Source of the DNA: Daphnia pulex
Taxonomy: Eukaryota; Arthropoda; Branchiopoda; Diplostraca; Daphniidae
Reading direction: 5' to 3'
Assembly (NCBI RefSeq): GCF_021134715.1
Contig: NC_060022.1
Span: 6,515,001-6,579,000 of the forward strand
DNA: 64,000 bases
This document shows, piece after piece, positions 39,001 through 47,839 of this stretch. The notes under the pieces were generated by a model. The model did not search any database and had not been told where the DNA came from. It saw only the letters and a list, made by a program, of their open reading frames with translations. Position numbers and translations under genes: made by a program. Position 1 is the stretch's first letter; each line of letters opens with the position of its first letter.

Positions 39001-41101
39001 ACGACTGTCATTATCCGTTAATTACAATGGTTATGACTGCTCTTCACCATGCGCGGAATACCAATACTCGACCCAGCAGGCCAACAGCACAACACACACT
39101 ACACACTGCACACACTTGCAGCCGCCGATTTACATTCCCAGCCGAAACGCCCGTTTATAATGGAAACGACCCAACACTTTTTCTCCTACTATTTCCCCCC
39201 CCCCCCCTATCCTTTTTTTTTCCTTCAAATTTATTATTCTTTTCTCTTCAACAAACTCAACAAAAAGAAAAAAGAAAAAAAAAAGTCGACTGGGTCGTCT
39301 ACTCGTTTATTTCAATAGACCTTTTTCCTGTATCGTCGTAGCTTGGGACCGGGCCGGATACCAAATCGACGGAGCTCAACCAGACAATTACGGCTCTATT
39401 CCTCGTCGACTTGATAACTGGGCATACACACACACACACATGCCTCTACACACTTTTATGCTGATATAATGCTCTCTCTCCTCGGCCGCTTCTCTTCTTT
39501 CTATTTTTCTCTCTTTCTCTCTCTCTCTCGATTTTCAAACGACTACCGCAACCAGGAAGCCGCACTCTGGTGCAACTGCACTGCTGTGAATGATGTGGCG
39601 TGACGAGATAGACGACTGGCCACCAGTGTCCGCCTCGGCATTCCCGACAGCGATCCCAGCCAGCAATAGGATAGCGTCTATTTATTAAGAAATGCGGACA
39701 ACTATCAAGCCGAGTAATAGCTCGTGATAAGTTTATTTTATTTTTTTCCACCAAGTCCCGGTAGAGTTGCGTTTGTTTTTAGCCAGTGACTTGCGCTTGC
39801 AGTTAAAAAAGAAAAAGAACAAGAGAGAGAGAGCCATATGGTGGGCTATTATAATTGCCCGTTTCACGGTCTCGGTCGTTTTGAATGATGGGAGGAAATC
39901 TGACCGATGCGTTCAACATTTTTTGAAATGTTCTTTTTATTTTGAAATATTTTTATGATTATGATTACGATTCTGGCGTATTTCTAATATCGCTGTCATA
40001 ACTTTTGACTTAGGATCGGATTCGCCGCCCAGTCAATCGCCACATGAAGCCCTGGCTGAGTTGAATATGTCACGCATCCACCTGTGGAACATTTACAACA
40101 GTTTGGGCGGTGACGTAGGCGGCGATATGGCCGCCGCCATGGCCGCCGCCTCTCGTTTCCTACCCCAAACAGCCGCCACTGCCGGAACAGGATCGTCGGG
40201 ATCCCAGCCACCTCAGACGGAAGCTCTCAACCTGGCCGCCGAGCAGCACGCTGCCGCTCAGGCCGCTGCCGCCGCCGCTGCCGCTGCCCGCGCCCTCGAA
40301 CTCAACAAGGAGAACAAGGTCCGCCTTATCTTTTTCACACTTTTCCAGCTGTTGATTTGTGTTGGCTAACGTTTTTCTCTTTTCTTTCAATGGAAATTGT
40401 TGATGATAAACAGGACAAGGATCGCGAATCTGGCGGAAACAAGAGCCGACGCGAGCGGAAGGAGGAGGAGCGCGAGAAACGGGATCGCGATCGCAGTTAT
40501 GAAATTCACGAGGACCGTTCGCAGTCTTCAATCCGCATCAAGGAAGAGTCGCTCATGCAGGATGGGCCCCCGGCCAATAAGCGCCTTCTTCTCGATGATG
40601 ACGTCAGTCTCAACATGCGAATGACGCCCATTGGACTGCCCGGAGCAAACATCAAAATTACCAGCAGAGGTATGTAGCCATGGATATAGCTTAAGAAATG
40701 TGGCTTGCAAGGGAAAAGAAAAATGGTGGGAAATTGGGCTGTTAAAAAATAAAAAAATAAATAAGAAGATAACTTTTTTGTTTTGTTTTGACAAAGTCGT
40801 TGTTGCCAGCGCAACTCTAACGGCGAATAATAATTATTAAATGGGGGGTTTGCCGTTTGACAATTTAAATTTCCACTGAATAGTTGAATATAGCTTCCTG
40901 CCTGATGGTTGTGAAGGACACATTTAAAAAAAAAATGTCTTTTCTCTTGGCACAGGTGACACCCGCACAAATGACAATTCTCTTGTGGTCAGTATGGAGA
41001 TCAACGGCATCGTTTATCAAGGCGTCCTGTTCGCCCAGGCGGCGGCCGCCGCTGCTGCCGCCACCGCCGCACTGACACCGGCGCGAGGTCGATTAGCCTA
41101 A
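4654..41101 (+). CDS. retn: Retained / dead ringer, ARID3-family transcription factor (9 exons)
   Basis: This is a sequence-specific nuclear DNA-binding protein. In Drosophila the orthologue acts in embryonic patterning (with Dorsal and Groucho), neurons and muscle. Coding exons: 4654-4767, 14184-14288, 17008-17940, 31486-31558, 34851-35034, 36723-37051, 40014-40318, 40414-40669 and 40956-41101. Phases are continuous and give about 814 aa. The ARID domain (about residues 390-485) shows FLDELFDFMQKRG, TPITRLPIMAKQVLDLYELY, ARGGLVDVINKKLWQEI and YMKYLYPYECEKE. The REKLES domain, involved in self-association and nuclear export in vertebrate ARID3, is seen as SRIHLWNIYNS (about residue 595) and VSMEINGIVYQGVLFAQ (near the C-terminus). 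Between them lie Gly, His and Ala runs and a basic segment RRERKEEEREKRDRDR. The intron 7 donor (GTCCGC) is weak. A second in-frame ATG at 4732 has better context, so the start could lie there. The gene is complete, with very large introns 1 and 3. Confidence 0.93.
10799..10861. repeat. Inverted CTT / GAA triplet tracts
   Basis: A pure TTC run at about 10799-10819 is followed after a 17-nt spacer by a complementary GAA run at about 10837-10861. The arms can fold into a hairpin, and the homopurine-homopyrimidine strands could form triplex DNA. It lies inside retn intron 1. Confidence 0.7.
11822..11864. repeat. GC-rich hairpin in retn intron 1
   Basis: ATGCGGGGGGTCG at 11822-11834 pairs with CGACCTCCCCCGCAT at 11850-11864 except for a two-base bulge. 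A 15-nt pyrimidine loop (CTT units) separates the arms. The stem is far more GC-rich than its surroundings. Confidence 0.6.
14184..14288 (+). CDS. retn: retn coding exon 2, acidic segment
   Basis: This exon has 35 codons, phase 0 at both ends. It begins SDGEGDSSDNLDRDDSSDDG and ends HQLKRQ. It is a Ser/Asp-rich acidic stretch typical of disordered regions upstream of the ARID domain. The acceptor is TTTTGCAG and the donor is GTACCA. Confidence 0.85.
14289..17007 (+). other. retn: retn intron 2 (2.7 kb)
   Basis: This intron contains GGTG/GT repeats at about 15066-15150, CTT tracts and AT-rich stretches. No exon or RNA gene is recognisable. Confidence 0.75.
17008..17940 (+). CDS. retn: retn coding exon 3, long low-complexity exon
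   Basis: This exon has 311 codons, phase 0 at both ends. It starts DGGDMEQEMQVHQALLRQAE, which forms a short helix with Gln/Ala heptads. Gly, Ser, Ala and His-rich sequence follows, including a GGGGGGGG-type run and HHNHHHHS. It ends SWTFEEQFKQ just before the ARID domain; WTFEEQFKQ is a conserved lead-in to ARID in this family. GC content is much higher than in the flanking introns, and the exon throws long antisense shadow frames. Confidence 0.92.
20206..20240. repeat. (ACT)n microsatellite
   Basis: About eleven ACT/CTA triplets, nearly uninterrupted, in retn intron 3. Confidence 0.85.
22031..22086. repeat. (CA)n microsatellite, interrupted
   Basis: Two CA blocks separated by a short AGACTAAAG interruption, in retn intron 3. 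Confidence 0.85.
29857..29995. repeat. Complementary GAA and CTT tracts flanking about 50 bp
   Basis: A GAA run at 29857-29896 and a CTT run at about 29941-29995 face each other. They could fold into a long hairpin or an H-DNA structure. This lies in retn intron 3, about 1.5 kb before exon 4. Confidence 0.75.
31486..31558 (+). CDS. retn: retn coding exon 4, start of ARID
   Basis: This exon has 73 nt and encodes LYELNDDAGRKAFLDELFDF followed by MQKRG, the first ARID helix. The acceptor is TTTTGCAG and the donor is GTAAGA; the exon ends in phase 1. Confidence 0.93.
31559..34850 (+). other. retn: retn intron 4 (3.3 kb)
   Basis: This intron holds low-complexity DNA with GAAGAA tracts, a 15-nt poly(G) run at 32348-32362 and AT-rich stretches. 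No gene was found in it on either strand. Confidence 0.75.
32348..32362 (+). repeat. Poly(G)15 tract
   Basis: Fifteen consecutive G on the plus strand in retn intron 4. It is either a real G tract capable of G-quadruplex formation or a site of assembly error. Confidence 0.7.
34851..35034 (+). CDS. retn: retn coding exon 5, ARID core
   Basis: This exon has 184 nt. It encodes the helix-turn-helix-like core with TPITRLPIMAKQVLDLYELY, NLVVARGGLVDVINKKLW and LPSSITSAAFTLRTQ. This is the most conserved part of the protein and identifies the family. It ends in phase 2 at a GTAAGT donor. Confidence 0.95.
35035..36722 (+). other. retn: retn intron 5 (1.7 kb)
   Basis: This intron contains a GATA/TATC inverted tract at about 35868-35913, a (TC)n run at 36057-36087 and tandem TTTCAA units at 36628-36669 just before the acceptor. 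No exon is seen. Confidence 0.75.
35868..35913. repeat. TATC / GATA inverted tract
   Basis: A TCTATCTATATGT arm is followed by a complementary ACATATATAGATAGA arm with a short loop. It lies in retn intron 5. Confidence 0.55.
36723..37051 (+). CDS. retn: retn coding exon 6, end of ARID plus Gly-rich linker
   Basis: This exon has 329 nt. It encodes YMKYLYPYECEKEKYSSPNE, the last conserved ARID segment. A linker follows with two poly-Gly runs, AQHAASLSALASHM and a His-Arg-rich end. The acceptor is CAACAG; the exon ends in phase 1 at GTAAGT. Confidence 0.93.
37052..40013 (+). other. retn: retn intron 6 (3.0 kb)
   Basis: Low-complexity intron with CTT/GAA, GA and CA tracts; nothing else was recognised. 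Confidence 0.75.
40014..40318 (+). CDS. retn: retn coding exon 7, REKLES first half
   Basis: This exon has 305 nt. It encodes ALAELNMSRIHLWNIYNS, the first REKLES motif, then a Thr/Gly/Ser segment, TEALNLAAEQHAA and a nine-residue Ala run. The donor AAG-GTCCGC is weak, but frame continuity into exon 8 supports it. Confidence 0.88.
40414..40669 (+). CDS. retn: retn coding exon 8, charged segment
   Basis: This exon has 256 nt. It begins DKDRESGGNKSRRERKEEE, a highly charged Arg/Glu stretch that may serve as a nuclear localisation signal. It continues with IRIKEESLMQ and ends LPGANIKITSRG, entering the second REKLES motif. Intron 7 before it is only 95 bp. Confidence 0.9.
40956..41101 (+). CDS. 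retn: retn coding exon 9, REKLES second half and stop
   Basis: This exon encodes VSMEINGIVYQGVLFAQ, the diagnostic second REKLES motif, then an Ala run and LTPARGRLA before TAA at 41099-41101. The preceding intron is 286 bp. Confidence 0.93.
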
Positions 41102-43436
41102 GACTGTGCCTCATCACACACATCGCCCTTCAGCCTTCACTAAGCCTTTATCTCTCGTTCTCTATTTCTCCCAATATGTGTGTGTGTGCGTGTGTGACTG
41201 TGTGTGTGTGTTCAAACTATCAATCGTGTCCGTTCAATTCACACAATCCCAGATTGACCGAAACAAAATCCATTGCCGAAGACAACATGAACAAATATTT
41301 TGCCGGCCCTTATTAATAGCCGTACGTTCTCTTTTCTCCTTGTCCTCCCCCGCCCCCCGACACCATCACTTCTATCGTATTACTTTGGTTTGTTGTCCGG
41401 CGACCCAATTTTCATACTTCAGCAAAGAGTCAGCAATTTCATTATGACGAGTGTAGATCTGTTGGGTATTCACTTATTTTTTTTTTTGTTTTTGTTTTAT
41501 TTTTATTTTCTTTTGTCGCCTTCACGTTGGGTGTAATCAAGTCGAATGTCTTCATCGTTCGAACCAGACGGAAACCGTTTCCCACCTACTCTGACACGAT
41601 TCAAACTAGTTTCAGATGTCGACCGCGATCGTGATGATGATGGTGTCTCATCATCATTTGCCCTTGCCTCAAACAAGTTAAAAAACAAAACAAAAAAAGA
41701 AACAAAAAAACAACGAAATGAAGTTCTATTTTTTTCCCTCTCTGACTTTCAAATTCTCTTCGTGTCTTTTTGTGTCGAGTGTCGATTCAATCCGTTCATC
41801 GCGGCAAAATGTCACAAGTTGCGCATCATCACTGTCGAGTGGAATCCCAATTGTGTTTAGCGTGTGTCTTGTTCATTCACGGTTTATTTAGCGTCGTCAG
41901 AGCAGATCAAACATGATGGCCGTAGCAGGGCTCTGCAGTGCAATGTTTTTAAAAAAATCAAAATACTAGATCGAGAGTGTGTACGGAGATAGTTCCAGCC
42001 GCCGCCCCCCTCTCTACCCCCCTTTACCCCCTGTTAGTTAAACTCTGATCCCGATTTCATTCATCTTCAAAGCCTTATTATTCTTCTCTTCAAACATGAC
42101 GCGTGGAAATGGGGGGATTCATAAGAAAGAAACAAAGAAAAGTTAATTGAAATTTATATTAAGGTCGTAGATCTCAGGGACTGACTTTCTTTTTTTACAA
42201 AATTTGGGTTTCGAAAAAAAAATGGTATGAATTAAAAAATAAATAGCAATCAAACTAATGAACAATAAAAATACAAACTATGTCGATGACGAATTGATCA
42301 CATTACGGGAGAGGGGCGAATCTACGATTTTTGTGCGTTACCTTCCACCCTTTTTTTGTTCTGACGGAAACAATCCCGGCAGAAGATGGGTGCGTATTTG
42401 TAAACTAGACCCCCTCCACACACAATCCCTCCCCCCACTACCACCACCACCCACTCCACCCCCCAACCATTTGCCTATCTACTTCGGCCGGAAACATATC
42501 CCCTCACTACCCAAAGCTCTCTCCTTCAATGTTTGCCTTCGTCGAGTATAGCAATTTCTTAGAGACCGTTAGTGGTTTTTTTGTCCTTTTTAACTGGAAA
42601 TCGTTATCAATAGTTTTTTTTTCTTCTCTTGTTTTGTTTACGGTCTTCACAATGTTCCCATTTTCGAGCGAAGCAGCTCGTTCGTCAGTTGTTTCTATTT
42701 GTCATGATCTATTTTCTTTTGTCTTCTGAATATGTGCGGTATTTTTTTCTCTCTCTCCCGTTTTTTTCATTTTCATTTTCATTTTCTCGGTAAACGACGT
42801 CCTCGTTCGTTTTATTCACATTTTCCACCCCATGACCCTTTTTTCAGTGAATCCGGGTGGTTTTCAGTGACAACTGAAATTGTGTGCGTGTCTACCTTTT
42901 TTTTCTCTCTCTCTCTTTCAATTATTAGTATTATTATTATTATTATTCATATCCAAATAAGGCGCCATTATTTTGAAAAAATGAAAAATAAAAAAAATCA
43001 CGTCATTACTACGTGACATTACGGTTTCTTCTCAACGACTGAATAGTTTCACACACAAGAATCATTTCGACTGGCCACGATCAAACGAAAATCTCCAAGT
43101 GCCTTTTTTTTGTTGTATTCAGAAAAAATCCATTTCACAATTGTTTGCCAGTAGTTTCTTGTGTGCGAATTCTAATCGACCTCCCCCATCTTTCCCCTCA
43201 CTTTAGTTTTACCATATTTTTATTAGTTTTCGATGATGACGTTCTCTACCATTTCTGTTCCAGTGCGTTTGTGTGTGTGTTTGTTCCTGTGTGTGTGTGT
43301 GTGCGCGCGTGTGTGGGTTTGCGAATATGTTAAAGCGTATCTGAACTATGGCTTCTCTTGTTTGTTTGATTTTTTTTTCCACCGTCAATCACGTATTCTT
43401 ATAGGCTGTTTCTACTCTCCAAGTGTGTATAATAAA
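41102..43436 (+). other. retn: Probable 3' UTR of retn
   Basis: This is T-rich sequence without a coding frame. It carries GT repeats at about 41177-41211 and 43268-43312. A consensus AATAAA at 43431-43436 is the likeliest distal polyadenylation signal, giving a 3' UTR of about 2.3 kb. An earlier AATAAA near 42236 could give a shorter form. Confidence 0.45.
43431..43436 (+). terminator. Candidate polyadenylation signal AATAAA (retn)
   Basis: Consensus hexamer at the end of the long T-rich 3' region. Its use is inferred. Confidence 0.4.
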
Positions 43437-45631
43437 TACAACAGAAAAACCTTTAAAAAATGACATTTTCTTTTATCTTTTACTCTTTTGGTTTTTTTGG
43501 TTTTTACCGCCGAACGGCATCTCTCACGCAACATCTTGAAGGGGGAAATGACCGTTTTAGCGGTTCATCACGCCATTATGATTTCGTTCCTCATGACTTG
43601 ATTTTTTTTTGTCAGACAATTGTTTTGTCGACTGTTTTCAGGCTTGGTTGATTATAAAGTGAAGCCGGTGGTGATCTCGACAAACTTATTAGCAATCTGA
43701 ATGAGTCATTCATTGTCAGCTTGGCCTGGAGGCTGCCCTGTCGGCTCGTCCCTTTTGATGTTCACCTGTCACTTGACACCATTTGCCTGGGAATCACGAG
43801 ATATCCATCTCCAACAGTTAGCCGCACGCACAACACGGACAGTCGTATTCTTAGACGCTGGCAGCTGAGATGTATTTACTCCGTGTAGAATTGTTGATGA
43901 ACTGCCAATTCTACACGAATTTCAGGTTTTTAATTCCTTACTGCTGCTGGATCATCCAGAGATGATGTTCTGCGGCAGCACTATTTCCGTTTTCCGATTT
44001 AAATCATACTGTGCCTGCGTATCACGAGAAGAGATAATTACACACCTGGAACACAACTGGCGGATCCAGGAACCACTGCCATTCATGCGCATGGGGACAA
44101 AGTCATTGTCCTGGCCGAATGACAGCCGATAAACGTGATTTAATTTATTTTTACAATGCGAAGCATGGAGAGACGACGACAGCTGGCCGTGATATTCTTT
44201 CACTGCGAAATAAAATGCTGATAGCTAAGAAAGCCTGGTTGTTCTTCTCTATCGAGTATGATTTGAGTGGCAATAAAATGAAGGCGAAATGGCGAGCCAA
44301 AGAGAGCAGAAAAGAAAAAGAAACGAAACCCGCAACGCAGCCTAAAAAGTTGTTGCCGAGTCAATAAAGCGAGACACAATATCATGCTGGCGTTGTTTTG
44401 CCCGGGTAGACGGTCGGTATCGTCTGAACAGTACCGGAAGATTAGATAAATCAAAACAAACTTCCATCTCCAACGTTTTCTACCTCGGCAGATGAGGTCG
44501 TCGCTTATTTGTGTTGCGGGGCCACGTGTAGGGCCGGCAATCGACTAATATTCGACTGGTCTCGCATCGAAGAAGGGAGTAAGTCCTCTTTATTTATTTC
44601 CAGCGTTTCTCTTGTTCGAGTCGACGGAAAATAATCCAACATGAGCGCCAACCGTTCCTATTCCTTCAGACTAACCCAACAAAAAGTCTTTCCTTATTTA
44701 AATAAGTTTGTGTGGACGGTATGTATATGACCCGGACTGGGAACTAGAATCTATCCGCTCTGGTTTTTCGTTCCCCCCGTGTTTGCTCTGAAGCGGCAAC
44801 GGTGACGACTTGGGGGTTTCGCCTCCCTTTGGAAGGTCTCGTCCGCGACATCGAGAGTCAACACTCCACGTACTGTTTCCCCTTGGAGGATTTTGAAGCA
44901 TTTCACAGATAAAGACTCGACCAGTTCAAATGTACAAACACATAGAAGGTATCTTGCTCGATCGCCAATGGATGGACAGCAAACAGTTAAATTACTTGCA
45001 ATGAACTCATGACACTGCTCGGCCGTTTTACCTGACCACCAAATGTCAACTTAGTGAAAATATTTTAAAACACTGAGAACTCGGCAAAAATGTTTTGACC
45101 GAGAGAGCTACACTACAAACAAGTTTTTCAAAATAAATTATTTACTTGGTCAACTTTAAAACGAATAATATAAAGCCACTCTAAAACTTTGTGTAAGCAT
45201 CAAGTGTTCCGTTGGATCACAAAGTATTTAATTTTTACATAGTAGTGTTAAAATTTACTCTCATCCATGGTCCTCAAAATATAATCTATATTTTTTCTGG
45301 TTTTCATCCTTCATCTATTCGTCAAGATTGATCGACCCACTATCCCGCTAAAAATGGCTGACAGTTAAAGGATGTATTACATGAAATATTGTCTAACTCA
45401 GCGATTTTTTTTTTTTTTTTAATTTTTATAGGTAACCCAATAATGGTTTCTGATTAATGCAACGATTAATAGAAACTTTTAAAAATGTTTCTCGCGTATC
45501 GTTCAAAGCCATGTAATCGTGGTTATGCTCTTCCGTACTGAATTACATCGAAATAGTTGTAAGTTACTAACTTGATCATTACAAATAATTTTTCGGAAAT
45601 CCAAGAAAGTAGTGTCATCTAGGATTAAAAC
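43437..45631. other. Intergenic region with weak coding-like patches
   Basis: The sequence is less repetitive than the retn introns. A hairpin lies at 43882-43917. A minus-strand stretch at about 44125-43970 reads DNDFVPMRMNGSGSWIRQLC between plausible AG and GT sites and might be an exon. A minus-strand frame at 44901-44698 (67 aa) is also open. Neither matches a family I know. Confidence 0.35.
43882..43917. repeat. Perfect 12-bp inverted repeat (hairpin)
   Basis: CGTGTAGAATTG at 43882-43893 is exactly complementary to CAATTCTACACG at 43906-43917, with a 12-nt loop. Complementarity does not extend beyond 12 bp, which argues against a miRNA precursor. It lies 450 bp past the retn polyadenylation signal. 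Confidence 0.65.
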
Positions 45632-45778
45632 GTGAACGTCATACCATATTCCCAACATCATCTTCACTTCTACAGACGACGACTTAAAAGAGCGTCTCCC
45701 GTGGAAGTAGTAAAAGAAAAAAATTGTCTTCAAACAAGTTCAACAAAGAATTATTGCACTTTCTTTCCGAAATTTGAT

Positions 45779-46144
45779 ATGTTAATTCGCAAACCTAGAG
45801 GTCCATACGGTCCCGTTACGGTGGGAGTAGTTCTTTTGATTGGCAAGTATTTCCTCGTCTTCGATAATTGTTTACCTCTGGCAAATTCTTGTCGCATGCT
45901 GACGACTGAATGTCATTTTTCAGTTATTTGATATCTATACATTTCAAAACTGCTGTTGCGTTTTTATTTATAATGTTAAAGGAAGACAATTAATTACTAT
46001 TTATTTATAGGAGTAGCAGCGGGTTCATATATTTGGGGACCGACGATGCAACGATACATGAATACAGATCCAGAAGTTTTAGCTTTCAGAAAAAAATCCC
46101 AATTAGAGCGAGAGCTCAATCAAATTGAGAAACAAACGAAATAA
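45779..46144 (+). CDS. Small single-pass membrane protein, PIGBOS1-like (GC-AG intron)
   Basis: Two exons, 45779-45842 and 46011-46144, give 65 aa. The product has a short basic N-terminus (MLIRKPRGPYG), a hydrophobic segment VTVGVVLLIGVAAGSYIWGP (about residues 13-32) and a charged helical tail ending LERELNQIEKQTK. The architecture and the GVAAGSYIWGP motif resemble human PIGBOS1 (GIAGGVYIFQP), a mitochondrial outer-membrane microprotein. The resemblance is short, so other small mitochondrial proteins remain possible. The intron starts with GCAAGT. The nearby GT alternative would shift frame and destroy the membrane segment. The frame is open upstream to an ATG at 45632, so a longer N-terminus cannot be excluded. 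Confidence 0.55.
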
Positions 46145-46174
46145 ATTTATGAGTGCGTAATTTGAAAATTCTCT

Positions 46175-46180
46175 AATAAA
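46175..46180 (+). terminator. Polyadenylation signal AATAAA
   Basis: Consensus hexamer 31 bp past the stop codon of the PIGBOS1-like gene. Confidence 0.6.
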
Positions 46181-46327
46181 ATTTAGTTTTGATTTGATTT
46201 GACATTTGTAACAGATTTGTGATTTTGACAATGCCATTTGCTTTTTTTAGATTTTGTATTGCTGTAGCATAGCCGCCATTTTGCTTTCTTCAGAACAGCT
46301 GATTGAAAAACTTGTAAGTTGTAACTG

Positions 46328-46354
46328 GTCACAGTCACAGTCACAGTCACAGTC
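46328..46354 (+). repeat. TCACAG tandem hexamer in a 5' UTR exon
   Basis: About four and a half copies of a TCACAG unit lie just before a GTGAGA donor at 46363. This segment is likely the noncoding first exon of the UQCR11 gene; its intron would end at 46463. Confidence 0.55.
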
Positions 46355-46465
46355 GCTATCAGGTGAGATGTTATCGGTGTTATTAACTTTTTTATTCAGT
46401 TGTATGAGACTGCTAGTCTCACCAAATTTTGGCTTAATAAAAATAATATTTTATATTTTATAGAC

Positions 46466-46747
46466 ATGCTTCGTGTTAAAAGTATAATCATCCAAAGCCG
46501 CCGTCTAGCATCTCATGGTCACGGTCCAAGTGGACCTCCTATTACTATCACTTCCCTAAAAGCTATGTAAGTCTTTGTAACTTATGTTTTTTTAAATATA
46601 ACAGTTGTATTAAATCATTGTAATTAAAATAGGATTCCGTCAGCAGTAGGCTATGGATCTGCTGCTGCTGCACTTGGCTTGTACTTAACTGACTGGAAGC
46701 TCGTGTTACAATATTTGCCTTTCTACAACGGTAAATTTGAAGAATAA
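46466..46747 (+). CDS. UQCR11: Cytochrome b-c1 complex subunit 10 (complex III, UQCR11)
   Basis: UQCR11 is a small single-pass subunit of mitochondrial complex III. Exons 46466-46566 and 46633-46747 join in phase 2 and give 71 aa. The C-terminal half (GYGSAAAALGLYLTDWKLVL, then QYLPFYNGKFEE) aligns with the human GAVGAVGLVWATDWRLILDW and VPYINGKF region, including the diagnostic TDW and NGKF motifs. The N-terminus MLRVKSIIIQSRRLASHGHG is longer than in human and is rich in Arg, Ser and hydrophobics, like a mitochondrial targeting peptide. The ATG lies 3 bp after a TTTTATAG acceptor at 46463. It follows the PIGBOS1-like gene on the same strand, about 320 bp from stop to start. Confidence 0.85.
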
Positions 46748-46796
46748 TGAAATGTTGGCAGTTTCAGCTGTATGAATGGAAAATTTGTAGATTATG

Positions 46797-46802
46797 AATA
46801 AA
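46797..46802 (+). terminator. Polyadenylation signal AATAAA (UQCR11)
   Basis: Consensus hexamer 50 bp past the UQCR11 stop codon. Confidence 0.6.
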
Positions 46803-47500
46803 AGTTGGAAAAAAGAGAACAATTCTTAAATTTTAGAAGGTAAATGTGATGCAAGTTATTAGTTACTAGTTTTTTAGTAATAAGTACTAAGTAGGCTCAT
46901 CTGATGATGTAAAAAGGAACATAGAAGGGACCTTGTTCTTTATTATTTTTAAGGATGCTCAGATTTTAGTTGCAAGTTTGAGTTTGATTCGATTTTTTGT
47001 TCAGACAATACAAAATTGAAAATAGGATATTTCATATTCTGAATGAGTTCTGAAGTTGCTTGTATTAGAAAATAAAACATCTGTATAGGTTTGTCACTGG
47101 TTTGTCATATCTATAGGTGTTTCGGGTGTGAGGGGACACTAAATTGCTCACGTTTATATTCGTTAGAAGACGGGACTCGTATACAGGAACGACACATTAC
47201 CTTGATTAATATACGATGGATTGGAATGTACATAATTTCAATAGAATAAAAACGCTATGACATGGACATTCTAATATCATAGTTTTTTTTGGGGGGGGGA
47301 GTAATACGTGAGTGAACTATCACGATGTGTAAGATGGATTTTAAAAATTAATATAATATAAATTATAAAGAATGAAAAAATAATAAAAAAGATCGTGATT
47401 CGTGAAGAGGCAATTGCTGCCCTCTATCTTCAACAGTTCACATTTTGTCCAACAAAAACAGACTGAATTGTCAGCTAGACAGTATGGAAGCCCAAAACTA
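46803..47500. other. Intergenic, nothing recognised
   Basis: AT-rich spacer between UQCR11 and the P element. No coding exon or repeat that I can name. Confidence 0.5.
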
Positions 47501-47508
47501 TGGAGGCC
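47501..47508. repeat. Target-site duplication, left copy
   Basis: TGGAGGCC, identical to 49227-49234. The reconstructed empty site would contain a single copy. Confidence 0.85.
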
Positions 47509-47560
47509 CATGGTTGTAGATATAATGGTTCCCACTGTCTGTGTTATAAGGTCCCATAAG
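47509..47560 (+). repeat. P-element terminal inverted repeat, left
   Basis: 52 bp starting CATGGTTGTAGATA. It is the exact reverse complement of 49175-49226. Confidence 0.92.
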
Positions 47561-47839
47561 GCAGCTGATTTTTTTGTGATCTTTGGTTACTGCGACAGCC
47601 CCGCGACCTGGTGTTGGAAGGGTGGAAGCTTACACTGAAACAACACAGAAATTTTCTAAGTCCCTCGTAAACAAATCAGAGCTATGCGTACTTTGCGGCT
47701 TTGCGCATCCGTTAAACAGATTGATTGACGATTTTCTAATTAAGATTAATTTCAGATGATAACAATAGATTTCATTGGTTCAATTTATAACTTGTAATGT
47801 GTATTAACATACATACAATTTACATTTAGAAAAAAAAAA

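Noticed and set aside
43882..43917. miRNA precursor
   Set aside because: Stem is only 12 bp; pairing does not extend enough for a 22-nt duplex.
43952..44203. Possible minus-strand exon reading DNDFVPMRMNGSG
   Set aside because: Acceptor- and donor-like sites flank it, but there is no partner exon and no recognised family. Mentioned in the intergenic entry only.
44698..44901. 67-aa minus-strand frame
   Set aside because: ATG start and open frame, but no similarity or supporting signals.
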